Source: Actinomycetes bacterium
Lineage (GTDB): Bacteria > Actinomycetota > Acidimicrobiia > Acidimicrobiales > Acidimicrobiaceae
Assembly (NCBI GenBank): GCA_021819725.1
Contig: JAKAQR010000002.1
Location: 100,751 to 164,750, forward strand
Length of the DNA stretch: 64,000 nucleotides
Direction: 5' to 3'
A model generated the notes under the pieces. The model was not told the origin of the DNA, did not search any database, and worked only from the letters and a program-made list of their open reading frames with translations. Each line of letters begins with the position of its first letter. The first letter of the stretch is position 1. The translations under genes were made by a program, and so were the position numbers. Shown here in pieces: positions 17,866-26,705 of this stretch.

Positions 17866-18719
17866 TGATTCAGCGACTCGGTGTCATTGGAGCGGGCCTG
17901 ATGGGATCAGGCATTGCAGAGGTTGCATCCCGACGGGGCATTGATGTGATCGTCATTGAGGCCGACGATGGTGCCGCGCAGGCAGGATTGGCTCGGATCA
18001 CGAAGTCCCTCGATCGTGGCGTCCGCTCCGGAAAACTCGACGAAAAGAGCCGAGAGGAGGCTCTCAGCCACGTCTTGGTAACCACGGACATGGAACAGCT
18101 AGGCGACAGGGAACTGGTGATCGAGGCGGTGATCGAAGATGAGACTACCAAACTCGCCATCTTCAAACGTATCGACGGCATCGTGGAGGATCCGACCGCC
18201 GTCCTCGCCTCCAACACCTCGTCAATCCCGATCATGAAACTGGCGATGGCGACACGGCGCCCCGAGCAGGTGGTTGGCATTCATTTCTTCAATCCGGTGC
18301 CAGTCATGCCTCTTGTCGAGGTCGTCACTTCATTGATGACCAATGCCAAGGTGGAACAGCAGGCCAACGAATTTGCTGCCGGGCAGCTAGGCAAACATGT
18401 GATCAAGTCCAAAGACCGCGCTGGCTTCATTGTGAATGCACTGCTCATCCCTTACTTGCTCTCTGCGGTGCGAATGTTCGAATCCGGTTTTGCAACCGCC
18501 GAGGACATCGATACCGGTATGGTGGACGGTTGTGCTCATCCAATGGGACCCCTTGCACTCGCCGACCTCATCGGCCTCGATACCACCATGGCAGTTGCGC
18601 AATCTCTCTACGAAGAGTTCAAAGAGCCGCTGTATGCTCCACCGCCACTCCTATCGCGCATGTGCGAAGCTGGGTTGCTGGGGCGTAAAGCAGGACGTGG
18701 GTTTTACCAGTACAACTAG
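17865..18719 (+). CDS. 3-hydroxybutyryl-CoA dehydrogenase
   Basis: A 284-residue NAD(P)-dependent 3-hydroxyacyl-CoA dehydrogenase. The Rossmann motif is GVIGAGLMGSGIAEVASRRG, followed by LASNTSSIPI, VVGIHFFNPVPVMPLVEVV with the catalytic His, and DRAGFIVNALLIPYL. The length is that of stand-alone Hbd/FadB2 enzymes, without a fused enoyl-CoA hydratase. Its ATG overlaps the stop of the acyl-CoA dehydrogenase (TAATG) and GGAGG lies in the end of that gene, so the two are co-translated. Confidence 0.9.
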   Translation: MIQRLGVIGAGLMGSGIAEVASRRGIDVIVIEADDGAAQAGLARITKSLDRGVRSGKLDEKSREEALSHVLVTTDMEQLGDRELVIEAVIEDETTKLAIFKRIDGIVEDPTAVLASNTSSIPIMKLAMATRRPEQVVGIHFFNPVPVMPLVEVVTSLMTNAKVEQQANEFAAGQLGKHVIKSKDRAGFIVNALLIPYLLSAVRMFESGFATAEDIDTGMVDGCAHPMGPLALADLIGLDTTMAVAQSLYEEFKEPLYAPPPLLSRMCEAGLLGRKAGRGFYQYN

Positions 18720-18790
18720 TGTCGACAAGCACCTCCCCTGCGAGGCGAGGCTAGGATGATCCTCTGACCCAAAACCCTAAGGAGGAGCTG

Positions 18791-20191
18791 TTGCATCCGT
18801 CCCGCCCAGAGAAGGTTCGGTTCGCTCCATCGCCGACCGGCTTCTTCCATGTTGGAAGTGCTCGAACAATTCTCTACAACTGGCTCATCGCACGCCAAAC
18901 ACATGGATCACTAGTTCTGAGGATTGACGACACTGATACTGAACGCAACCGCGAGGAATGGGTTGACGGGATCTATCGTGCTATCCAGTGGCTTAGCCTT
19001 GACTGGGACGAGGGCCCAATTCGTCAATCGAGCAGGATCGAACACTACCAATCAGTTGCCTTCGACCTCCTAGAGAGCGGCCATGCATACTGGTGCGACT
19101 GCACACGTGATGCTGTTGAAGCTCGGAAAGCGCCCGGAACGCCGCCTGGTTACGACGGCTTCTGTCGTGATCGAGGGCTCGAGCAGGGCGCTGGCAGGGC
19201 GCTGCGCTTTCGCGTTCCCGACGCTGAGGTCATCGTCTCCGATCTGATTCGGGGTGAGGTCACTTTCCCGAGAGGATCCATCGAGGACTTCATTATCCTC
19301 AAGTCCTCACTGGCTCCACTCTATGTCTTGGCAAATGTCATCGATGATATCGACTTCGCCATTACGACAGTTTTACGCGCGGAAGAACACCTACCCACCA
19401 CACCCAAGGCAGTCCTCATTCACCAGGCCTTAGGCGCACCTATCCCTCAATTCGGCCATCTTCCCGTTCTCGTCAACGAGCAACGTCGTAAACTCTCGAA
19501 ACGTCGCGATCGCGTGGCAGTCGAAGACTACCGCCAGCTCGGCTACCTGCCTGAGCCGATGATCAACTACCTCGCGCTGCTCGGCTGGAATCCCGGGGAT
19601 GATCGTGAGTTCTTCACCCTGGCGGAGCTCGTTCAAGCCTTTTCGCTCGACCGTGTAGGCCATTCACCCGCCTTCTTTGACGAACAGCGCCTATTACACT
19701 TCAACAAGTCCTATCTTGCCTCCCTCCCTCTGGCGTCCTTCGCAACAGTCGCCCGTCCATTTGTTGCAGCACTCATCACCATGCACCCAGAGGGAGAAGA
19801 ACGCTTTGCTCGCATTGCACCTGAGGTCCAGACGCGAATCGGCACACTCTCCGAGCTGCCCAAGATGATTGGGTTTCTCTTTACTTTTTCCCCAGATTAC
19901 GTAGAGCTCGTTGGGAAGCTACGCGCCGACGACCTCAGTTACCTCACCCAGGCCAGCAGGACATTACTGGATCTGAAAGACTTCACTGCGAGCGAAATCG
20001 AGACCTGTCTGCGAGCCTGTGCCGACAGCCTTGGCACCAATCTTCGTAAGCTGCAGGCACCCATTCGTCTCGCCATAACCGGTGCTCCCGTTGGTCCTCC
20101 CCTCTTTAGCTCCATGGCGATTCTTGGACAGGACGAATGTGTTGCTAGAATCAATACGCTTGCTCAGGCTGCGGAGAATGAACACCCCTGA
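18791..20191 (+). CDS. gltX: Glutamyl-tRNA synthetase
   Basis: A 466-residue class I aminoacyl-tRNA synthetase. It has the HIGH-type motif as FAPSPTGFFHVGSARTILYNW and the KMSKS-type motif as KLSKRRDRVAVEDY, plus YWCDCT with further Cys/His typical of the GluRS insertion. TTG start preceded by AAGGAGGAG. tRNA-Gln(CUG) follows 88 nt downstream, and gatCAB is in this window with no glutaminyl-tRNA synthetase seen. This suggests a non-discriminating enzyme that also charges tRNA-Gln with Glu (inference). Confidence 0.95.
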   Translation: MHPSRPEKVRFAPSPTGFFHVGSARTILYNWLIARQTHGSLVLRIDDTDTERNREEWVDGIYRAIQWLSLDWDEGPIRQSSRIEHYQSVAFDLLESGHAYWCDCTRDAVEARKAPGTPPGYDGFCRDRGLEQGAGRALRFRVPDAEVIVSDLIRGEVTFPRGSIEDFIILKSSLAPLYVLANVIDDIDFAITTVLRAEEHLPTTPKAVLIHQALGAPIPQFGHLPVLVNEQRRKLSKRRDRVAVEDYRQLGYLPEPMINYLALLGWNPGDDREFFTLAELVQAFSLDRVGHSPAFFDEQRLLHFNKSYLASLPLASFATVARPFVAALITMHPEGEERFARIAPEVQTRIGTLSELPKMIGFLFTFSPDYVELVGKLRADDLSYLTQASRTLLDLKDFTASEIETCLRACADSLGTNLRKLQAPIRLAITGAPVGPPLFSSMAILGQDECVARINTLAQAAENEHP

Positions 20192-20279
20192 AATGAGAGA
20201 AAAAGAGCCCGTTCTCTCGGATGAACCGATCCAGACTGGACGGTGAGCTGGGCAACAACTGCTAGGATCAGAGGGACCT

Positions 20280-20351
20280 TCGGGGGTGGTGTAATTGGCA
20301 ACACTGCAGATTCTGGCTCTGCCATTGGGGGTTCGAGTCCTCCCCCCCGAG
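20280..20351 (+). tRNA. tRNA-Gln (anticodon CUG)
   Basis: The cloverleaf has acceptor TCGGGGG/CCCCCGA with the U1-A72 pair usual for tRNA-Gln, anticodon stem GCAGA/TCTGC with loop TTCTGGC giving CTG, and T-arm GGGGG-TTCGAGT-CCTCC. The discriminator is G; the following C and T-run (GCTTTT) may help termination. It lies directly after gltX on the same strand. Confidence 0.93.
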
Positions 20352-20696
20352 CTTTTCCTGTGACAAGATCGTCAGGGTTATCCTTCATCAGCAAGATGGT
20401 TCAGCTCACCTCGTGACCACGTAGCGCAGGCAACGTCGTTATGGGTTGCCCTAGCGACAGGACGCCCGGATTGCCTGCACCATGCGCCTCTTCACTGACA
20501 CAAGGAGCTTTCTGTAGCGCACCAATCGCGTCGAAGCGTCATGTCACCGACCGCCAGGCTTGACGAGTCTGGCCATCACGCATCCCAAGACGCTGGATCC
20601 TTGTTCCACCCTGATCCTCTCTGAAGACCCTCATTACCCTCGTGACATCCCAACACGCCGTGCAACAGTGAGCTCATCTCCCGGATCTGCGGGTCA
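20352..20696 (+). other. Intergenic region, no gene recognised
   Basis: About 345 nt between tRNA-Gln and the 3' end of leuA, which converge here. No open frame with a ribosome-binding site and no recognisable RNA was found. Confidence 0.4.
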
Positions 20697-20744
20697 CGGC
20701 AACACTAGGGTAACGGCAACACTAGGGTAACGGCAACACTAGGG
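20697..20744 (+). repeat. 17-bp tandem repeat at the 3' end of leuA
   Basis: The unit CGGCAACACTAGGGTAA occurs twice in full (20697-20713 and 20714-20730), then 14 nt of a third copy (20731-20744). The partial copy includes the leuA stop codon (20739-20741). Confidence 0.9.
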
Positions 20745-22274
20745 GGTCTCGTTATTTGATGCCTTTTCTCTTGCCCGCAGTAACCGATTCAGGCCATTGA
20801 GATACGCCCGAGCCGATGCCTCCACAATGTCCGTCGAGATGCCTCTACCGGTGACTTCAGCATCTGAAGTCCGCAAGGTAACGACGACATCACCAAGGGC
20901 ATCCACCCCGCCGGTTACCGAGGTGACGGTAAAACCGGTCAGCTTGGCACTCACGCCAGTCGCCTCCGACAGCGCCTTACCAATCGCGTCAACCATTCCG
21001 TTCCCAACGGCATCGGCCATCACCGCTTCGCCGTCGATTTTGACGACCACGCTCGCCTTCGCTGCCTCACCCGAAATGGAGGCAACCGACAGACTGATGA
21101 GCTCGAACCGGTCTGCGATCACAACACCGAGTTCATCGGTAACGATCGCCTCAAGATCGGCCTCGGTGATCTCACTCTTACGATCTGCCATGTCTTTGAA
21201 GCGTTCAAATGCGGCGTTGAGTGCATCTCCCGACAGATCAAATCCCATATCGTGCAGGGTTGAAGTGAACGCATGACGCCCAGAATGTTTCCCTAGGACG
21301 ATCTGAGATCCTTGCTGCCCGACCGCACTGGCGTCGATCACCTCATAGGTGCTGCGATCAGCGAGCACGCCGTGCTGGTGAATGCCTGACTCATGCGCAA
21401 ATGCATTACGCCCGACGACTGACTTGTTGTACTGCACTGGATAGCCGGTCAGACGCGACACGAGACGTGAGGCCTTGGCCAACTCCTCTGTACGAATCTG
21501 TGTTCCAAGGCCTTCGAACAGATCAGAGCGCACACGTAAGGCCATGACCACCTCTTCTAGCGCCGCATTACCAGCGCGTTCCCCGATACCGTTGATGCAA
21601 CACTCCACTTGCCGCGCCCCGCCGGCTACCGCAGCAAGTGAGTTCGCCGTCGCCAACCCAAGATCGTTATGGCAATGACTTGAGATCACATACGTTCCCT
21701 GGACATTGCGCCGGACCTCCTCAACCATTCGGCCAAACTCGGCAGGGATACCATACCCCACCGTGTCCGGAATATTGATGGTCCCAGCTCCATGGTCGAC
21801 CGCCACCTGGATGACCTCATAGAGGAACTCCAGTGGCGTACGAGTAGCATCCTGTGGGGAAAACTCGACATCATCGGTAAAGTTACGCGCATGCGCCACC
21901 GATGCCCTCACCTCTTCGAGAACCATCTCGTTCGTCATCTTGAGCATGTGGGTAAGATGCGATGGAGAGGTCGAGATAAAGATATGGATCCGAGCTCGTT
22001 CTGCATCGCGCAAGGCCTCCCAACAACGGTCCACATCACGCAGTTGCGTCCGCGATAAGGCGGCGATAACTGGCCCTTCGACTCGACGAGCAATCGCCTG
22101 CACCGCCTCGAAGTCGCCTTGCGAAGCAACTGGAAAGCCGGCCTCAATGTAGTCCACGTTCAAACGCGCCAGCTGCTCAGCGATCTCCAACTTCTCCAGC
22201 ACATCCAGGGAGATACCGGGAGACTGCTCACCATCTCGAAGTGTGGTGTCGAAAATAATAACCTGTTCGTCCAT
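20739..22274 (-). CDS. leuA: 2-isopropylmalate synthase
   Basis: 511 residues from the ATG at 22274, which has GGAGG 4-5 nt upstream. First committed step of leucine synthesis: acetyl-CoA plus 2-ketoisovalerate. The DRE-TIM barrel holds FDTTLRDGEQSPGISL, SSHCHNDLGLATANS and INGIGERAGNAALEEV; HESGIHQHGVL and VLGKHSGRHAF precede the C-terminal LeuA regulatory domain (from about residue 385), where leucine feedback binds. The gene is preceded by a leucine leader peptide and terminator (22401-22501), and serA lies just upstream on the same strand. Confidence 0.96.
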   Translation of the reverse strand: MDEQVIIFDTTLRDGEQSPGISLDVLEKLEIAEQLARLNVDYIEAGFPVASQGDFEAVQAIARRVEGPVIAALSRTQLRDVDRCWEALRDAERARIHIFISTSPSHLTHMLKMTNEMVLEEVRASVAHARNFTDDVEFSPQDATRTPLEFLYEVIQVAVDHGAGTINIPDTVGYGIPAEFGRMVEEVRRNVQGTYVISSHCHNDLGLATANSLAAVAGGARQVECCINGIGERAGNAALEEVVMALRVRSDLFEGLGTQIRTEELAKASRLVSRLTGYPVQYNKSVVGRNAFAHESGIHQHGVLADRSTYEVIDASAVGQQGSQIVLGKHSGRHAFTSTLHDMGFDLSGDALNAAFERFKDMADRKSEITEADLEAIVTDELGVVIADRFELISLSVASISGEAAKASVVVKIDGEAVMADAVGNGMVDAIGKALSEATGVSAKLTGFTVTSVTGGVDALGDVVVTLRTSDAEVTGRGISTDIVEASARAYLNGLNRLLRAREKASNNETP

Positions 22275-22400
22275 TTTTCCTCCAAATTCAACAACAACGC
22301 TCACGACTCACATTTGTGTGACTCTTCTCCAACCGGTCATCGCCATCGTTCCCTATCCACGCACGACCACAGAGTGTTGACTCGGCTTTCTTTGCCGGGA

Positions 22401-22437
22401 AATAAAAAGACCCTCTGATCAACGATCAAGAGGGTCT
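22401..22437 (-). terminator. Attenuator terminator upstream of leuA
   Basis: On the minus strand, AGACCCTCT and AGAGGGTCT form a 9-bp stem extended by an inner GATC/GATC pairing, followed at once by a U-rich run (TTTTTATT). It lies between the leader peptide and leuA, so it would stop transcription before leuA. Equally it could end serA messages. Confidence 0.85.
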
Positions 22438-22464
22438 AGGGCGATCACCGTCGGTGATCGCCCT
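22438..22464 (-). promoter_or_regulatory. First hairpin of the leuA attenuator
   Basis: A perfect 12-bp stem (AGGGCGATCACC / GGTGATCGCCCT) with a 3-nt loop. Its 5' arm starts inside the leader-peptide stop codon, and its 3' arm touches the terminator stem. This spacing lets a ribosome stalled on the leader codons disrupt it. Confidence 0.8.
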
Positions 22465-22501
22465 AAATAAGAAGAAGTCGCTTACTTGCCAAAGTACTCA
22501 T
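22463..22501 (-). CDS. leuA leader peptide (MSTLASKRLLLI)
   Basis: A 12-codon open frame on the minus strand: ATG AGT ACT TTG GCA AGT AAG CGA CTT CTT CTT ATT TAG. It has four Leu codons, three of them consecutive CTT just before the end, and is followed immediately by the hairpin and terminator leading into leuA. This is the classic layout of a ribosome-mediated leucine attenuator: scarce Leu-tRNA stalls the ribosome at the CTT run and relieves termination. No good Shine-Dalgarno sequence is seen. A TANNNT box (TAGGTT, 22511-22516) ends 9 nt upstream and overlaps the serA stop codon. Confidence 0.85.
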   Translation of the reverse strand: MSTLASKRLLLI

Positions 22502-22513
22502 ATGCGGTAGAAC

Positions 22514-24097
22514 CTAATCGACCTCTAACGCAGATCCGACCGACTTCGCATAAATGATCCCCGCATTGGCCTCTAGCAGCTGAATAATCTCCGGATCCAC
22601 TGGGCGTGAGACACTGAGCAACATCAACGCAGTTCCATCATCTACACGCGGAGAGACCGCCATCGAGTCGATAGAGTACCCACCATCGCCAAGCACTTTA
22701 CCCACGACACCAATCATGCCTGGCTGGTCAAAATTACGGACAGCCAGCATAGAGACTGAGGGTGGCACCTCGACCCAGTGGCCATCGACAAGCACAATCC
22801 TCGGCTCAGCGCCACTGGCCCCAGCGAGCGTTCCACCAACCAGATGTTCTGGCGTGCGCAAGACGACCAGGTTTCGGAAGTTCAGGCTATTCGCAACCGT
22901 CGTCTCACGAATCTCCAGCCCTCGTTCTGAGGCGAGCTGCGGCGCGTTCACGTAGGAGACGGGCTCGTTCAGGCCAACCGAAAAAATCCCTTTGAGGATC
23001 GACAGCGTCAAGAGTCGGGTGTCCTCGTGGGCAAGCTCGCCCTGATACTCAATCTCGAGCGATCCGGGCAGACCGCCAGTCAAGGAGGAGATGAACTGGC
23101 CGAGGAACTCCACCAGACCCAAATATGGACGTACCTGCGCCGAAGCCTCAGCCGCATTCACATTCACTGCAAACGGAACAAACTCGTTGGCCAGCGCTAG
23201 CTGCACCTGCTCGGCGATGGTGATGCCTGCTTTATTCTGCGCCTCCTCGGTACTTGCACCGAGATGGGGAGTGGCCACCACTGTATCGAGGCCGAGCAGA
23301 GGTGATCCCGTGGGCGGCTCTGTTGCAAACACGTCTAAAGCGGCCCCGGCGACCGTTCCCTCTACAAGAGCTGCATAGAGCGCATCCTCATCGATGATTC
23401 CACCCCTGGCGGCGTTCACAAAGCGTATACCTGGCTTCGCATGCGCAAGCAGTTCCTTGCCGATGAGCCCCTTTGTCTCCTTGGATTTGGGTAGATGGAT
23501 CGTGACAAAGTCAGCCCGTTGCACAAGATCGACAAGCGAGGTCAGCTCTACTCCCATTTTCTTGGCTCGTTCCTGGGATATGTACGGGTCGTAAGCGATG
23601 AGTGTCATGCCAAAAGCCAGCGCTCGCTGGGCCACAAGTGCGCCAATCCGTCCAAGACCAACGATACCAAGCGTTTTTCCATAGAGTTCGACACCTTCGA
23701 ACTTAGACCGGGCCCAAGTGCCAGAGGCCAAGCTGGCATGTGCTTGTGGAATCTGTCGTGAAAGCGCCAGCAACAATGCCATGGTGTGTTCGGCCGCAGA
23801 GATAATGTTGGATTGAGGTGCATTCACCACCATCACGCCTGCCTGAGTGGCAGCCTCCACATCAACGTTGTCCAGGCCGATGCCAGCCCGCCCCACCACG
23901 ATCAGATGCGGTGCGTTGGCGATGACCTCAGCCGTCACCTTGGTGGCCGACCGAATGATGATCGCATGCACGTCTTGTACCGCCTCAAGGAGTTGCTCCG
24001 GCGAGAGATCGAGCGCGACGCGAACCTCATGCCCAGCCCCTCGAAGGATATCAAGCCCGCGATCTGCAATAACCTCGCTCACTAAGATGGTAGCCAC
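22514..24097 (-). CDS. serA: D-3-phosphoglycerate dehydrogenase
   Basis: A 527-residue long-form SerA, first step of serine synthesis (3-phosphoglycerate to 3-phosphohydroxypyruvate). It has the NAD-binding motif GKTLGIVGLGRIGALVAQRA, RFVNAARGGIIDEDAL and PHLGASTEEAQ. Long C-terminal ASB and ACT domains follow (ACT near 455-527: LAVRNFDQPGMIGVVGKVLGD), as in mycobacterial SerA where serine regulates activity. GTG start with GGGAG upstream. The leuA leader begins 12 nt after its stop, so serA transcripts may enter the leuA attenuator. Confidence 0.95.
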   Translation of the reverse strand: MATILVSEVIADRGLDILRGAGHEVRVALDLSPEQLLEAVQDVHAIIIRSATKVTAEVIANAPHLIVVGRAGIGLDNVDVEAATQAGVMVVNAPQSNIISAAEHTMALLLALSRQIPQAHASLASGTWARSKFEGVELYGKTLGIVGLGRIGALVAQRALAFGMTLIAYDPYISQERAKKMGVELTSLVDLVQRADFVTIHLPKSKETKGLIGKELLAHAKPGIRFVNAARGGIIDEDALYAALVEGTVAGAALDVFATEPPTGSPLLGLDTVVATPHLGASTEEAQNKAGITIAEQVQLALANEFVPFAVNVNAAEASAQVRPYLGLVEFLGQFISSLTGGLPGSLEIEYQGELAHEDTRLLTLSILKGIFSVGLNEPVSYVNAPQLASERGLEIRETTVANSLNFRNLVVLRTPEHLVGGTLAGASGAEPRIVLVDGHWVEVPPSVSMLAVRNFDQPGMIGVVGKVLGDGGYSIDSMAVSPRVDDGTALMLLSVSRPVDPEIIQLLEANAGIIYAKSVGSALEVD

Positions 24098-24256
24098 ATC
24101 TACTCCCCACTGTATTACGACATCATATTACGATATCGTGTTTTGATACCTGCAACCATAGGCACCCTTGCCCGCGCCACTGCTACCAGCGACCAACCGC
24201 TACCCCTAGCTGCCCAGCCCACATAGCTGGTCAGCAGCAAAAAGGCTTACGTTCGC

Positions 24257-25462
24257 TTAAAGTCTAGTGACGAAGTCAGCAATCCGACCAATCCCGTCGA
24301 CAATACCTTCATCAGACAATGCGTAGGAAAGACGTAGATAACCAGGGGCGTCGAACGCCTCACCAGGAATGACTGCAACTTTGGCGTGTTGCAGCAGCAA
24401 CTCTGCCAAGCGATAGCTCGATCCAATCGGCGATCCCTCGAACTGCCGTTCAAGCACACCCTGCACCGAAGGGAAGACATAGAAGGCACCCTGTGGCCAC
24501 ATCACATCAATTCCGTCGATAGCGGCGAGAAGGCTGACGATGCTCTCTCGTCGACGAGCAAACGCCTCGCGCATGTAGCTTGTCGCGTCCGCATCAGCAG
24601 CGAGCGCCGCAACCGCCGCCCGCTGCGAGACGTTGGAGACGTTCGAACACAGCTGCGACTGGAGCTTGACCACTCCCTTCGCAATATCACCCGGTGCAAT
24701 CACCCACCCGACGCGCCAGCCGGTCATGGCAAAAGTCTTCGCGACCCCATTGACTAGGATCAAACGTTGCGTCAGCTCTTGGCTCGCAAAACTCCCAATG
24801 GCCGGAGCACTCTCCATCCCATAGGTCAGCTGCTGATAGATCTCATCGCTGACGACATAGAGACCACGACGATCGGCAAATTCCGCTAGGGCAGCGCTCT
24901 CTTCGTCGGAGTAGACCGCACCGGTAGGATTCGACGGGGAGACGTGAATCAACATCTTGGTGCGCGGTGTGCAGTAGCGTTCGAGTAACTCAGGGGTAAC
25001 CTTGAAGGCAGTGGAGAGGTCGGTCGGGACCGCAACGGGGACTCCACCAGCAAGACGCACTACCTCCGGATAGGTCACCCAATAGGGAGCTGGGATGAGC
25101 ACCTCGTCACCGTCGTCCAGCAGCGTCATCATCGCCGAATAGACCGCATGCTTTCCTCCATTGGTGACGACGACTTGGTTCGGATCCACAAAGAGTCCGC
25201 TCAATTGCTCGGTGCGCTTGGCGATGACCTCACGTAGTTCGGCAAGCCCAGCAGCGGGTGTGTAGTGGTGATTGCGTGGATCACGCGCAGCCTCAACAGC
25301 AGCCTCAACAATAAAAGATGGTGTTGCAAAGTCAGGTTCTCCCGCCGCAAAGCTCACGAGGTCGACTCCACGGGCTAGCATCGACTTTGCCGTCGCATCG
25401 ATCGCGAGCGTCGCAGATTCGTTGAGCTGTTCGATTCGTGTTGCGATACGGCGAGGAGACAT
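24257..25462 (-). CDS. Aspartate aminotransferase (class I)
   Basis: A 401-residue class I/II PLP aminotransferase. Motifs: SFAAGEPDFATP, HYTPAAGLAELREVI, SPSNPTGAVYS, VVSDEIYQQLTYG and the PLP lysine in NGVAKTFAMTGWRVGW; LRLSYALSDEGI is near the C-terminus. The set matches the thermophile-type aspartate/prephenate aminotransferases (AspC/AspB). It is divergent from serC with only 29 nt between their starts, so the two share a promoter region. Confidence 0.9.
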   Translation of the reverse strand: MSPRRIATRIEQLNESATLAIDATAKSMLARGVDLVSFAAGEPDFATPSFIVEAAVEAARDPRNHHYTPAAGLAELREVIAKRTEQLSGLFVDPNQVVVTNGGKHAVYSAMMTLLDDGDEVLIPAPYWVTYPEVVRLAGGVPVAVPTDLSTAFKVTPELLERYCTPRTKMLIHVSPSNPTGAVYSDEESAALAEFADRRGLYVVSDEIYQQLTYGMESAPAIGSFASQELTQRLILVNGVAKTFAMTGWRVGWVIAPGDIAKGVVKLQSQLCSNVSNVSQRAAVAALAADADATSYMREAFARRRESIVSLLAAIDGIDVMWPQGAFYVFPSVQGVLERQFEGSPIGSSYRLAELLLQHAKVAVIPGEAFDAPGYLRLSYALSDEGIVDGIGRIADFVTRL

Positions 25463-25491
25463 TTGGGTTCACCTTTCGAATTGGAGCGACT

Positions 25492-26613
25492 ATGAGTGCG
25501 AATTCATCCATCACCCTACCCGCGGAGATACTGCCCTCCGACGGCCGATTTGGCTCCGGCCCATCGAAGATCCCCACCTTCTTCCTCGATGGTCTAGCAG
25601 CGACCCAGGACACCCTTCTTGGCACCTCTCATCGCCGACCAGCGGTCAAGGATCTGGTCCGGGTCATCCGAGAAAGGATGTCCGAACTGTTCAAGCTCCC
25701 CGACGGTTACGAGGTCGTCCTCGGGAACGGTGGAGCCACCCTCTTCTGGGACATGGCCGTCCATTCCCTGATCAGGTCCTCAAGTGAACATCTCGTCTTC
25801 GGGGAGTTCTCATCAAAATTCGCCGCCGCAGCGCGACAGGCGCCCTTCATTGACTCGGTCAAGGAGGTGAAGGCAGAGTATGGATCGTGCCCCACGCTTG
25901 AGGAGGTCGAGGGGATCGACACCTACGCCCTCACGCACAACGAAACCTCGACCGGCGTTCTCGCCCCGCTCCAGCGACCACAGTCGTCGGATGCCTTAGT
26001 CCTCGTCGATGCTACCTCCGCAGCTGGAGCGGTCCCAGTAGACCCTTCCGTCTTTGATGCCTACTACTTCTCTCCTCAGAAAGCCTTCGCCTCTGAGGGC
26101 GGGCTCTGGATCGCACTGCTCTCGCCCCAAGCGATATCGCGCGCCGTCGAGACTGTCGCTCTTGGCCGTTACATCCCCACCATGCTCGACCTCTCCGTCG
26201 CCATCGATAACTCCCGGGAGAACCAAACCTACAACACGCCAGCAATCGCTACCCTCTACCTCATCAACGCACAGCTTGAATGGTTGCTATCGCACGGCGG
26301 GCTCTCGTATGCCGCTAAACGTTCGGCAGATTCAGCCGCCATCCTGTATCAGTGGGCCGACAATGCGGCGTATGCGCAGCCTTTTGTCAGTGACCCCACA
26401 CTCCGGTCGCCGGTGATTGGAACGATCGACTTCGACGATACAGTGGACGCAACGGCGGTCGCAGCCACTCTCCGCGCCAATGGTATCGTCGACACCGAGC
26501 CGTACCGTAAGCTTGGCCGCAACCAACTACGCATCGCGCTCTTTCCCTCAATCAACCCCGATGACGTCGAAGCCCTTACCCAGTGCATCGACTTCATTGT
26601 GGGCCGACGCTAG
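25492..26613 (+). CDS. serC: Phosphoserine aminotransferase
   Basis: 373 residues from the ATG at 25492, with GGAG 6 nt before it; upstream in-frame GTG/TTG starts would run into aspC. Second step of serine synthesis. It begins with the family-type DGRFGSGPSKIP and has NGGATLFWDM, THNETSTGVLAP and the PLP-lysine segment YYFSPQKAFASEGGLW. The size and motifs match the actinobacterial SerC subgroup. Together with serA it supplies two of the three serine steps; serB is not seen. Confidence 0.93.
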   Translation: MSANSSITLPAEILPSDGRFGSGPSKIPTFFLDGLAATQDTLLGTSHRRPAVKDLVRVIRERMSELFKLPDGYEVVLGNGGATLFWDMAVHSLIRSSSEHLVFGEFSSKFAAAARQAPFIDSVKEVKAEYGSCPTLEEVEGIDTYALTHNETSTGVLAPLQRPQSSDALVLVDATSAAGAVPVDPSVFDAYYFSPQKAFASEGGLWIALLSPQAISRAVETVALGRYIPTMLDLSVAIDNSRENQTYNTPAIATLYLINAQLEWLLSHGGLSYAAKRSADSAAILYQWADNAAYAQPFVSDPTLRSPVIGTIDFDDTVDATAVAATLRANGIVDTEPYRKLGRNQLRIALFPSINPDDVEALTQCIDFIVGRR

Positions 26614-26705
26614 CGCCGCCGACTGTTACCCCGGGACGACCCAACCCTCACTCGGGCTACCTCCCAGAACGGCTAATGCTTGCCCCCAAAATACCGATAC
26701 ATCGC

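Noticed and set aside
22305..22330. TCACATTTGTGTGA, resembling a CRP-type site, and similar GTCACACAA before the cytochrome b copies
   Set aside because: The half-site orientation and 4-nt spacing are opposite to the CRP consensus, and three loose matches in 64 kb are not enough to define a regulon.
24098..24256. Direct repeats TATTACGACATC/TATTACGATATC before serA as an operator
   Set aside because: The two near-repeats are noticeable but overlap AT-rich promoter-like DNA, and no further copies were found in the window to support a binding site.
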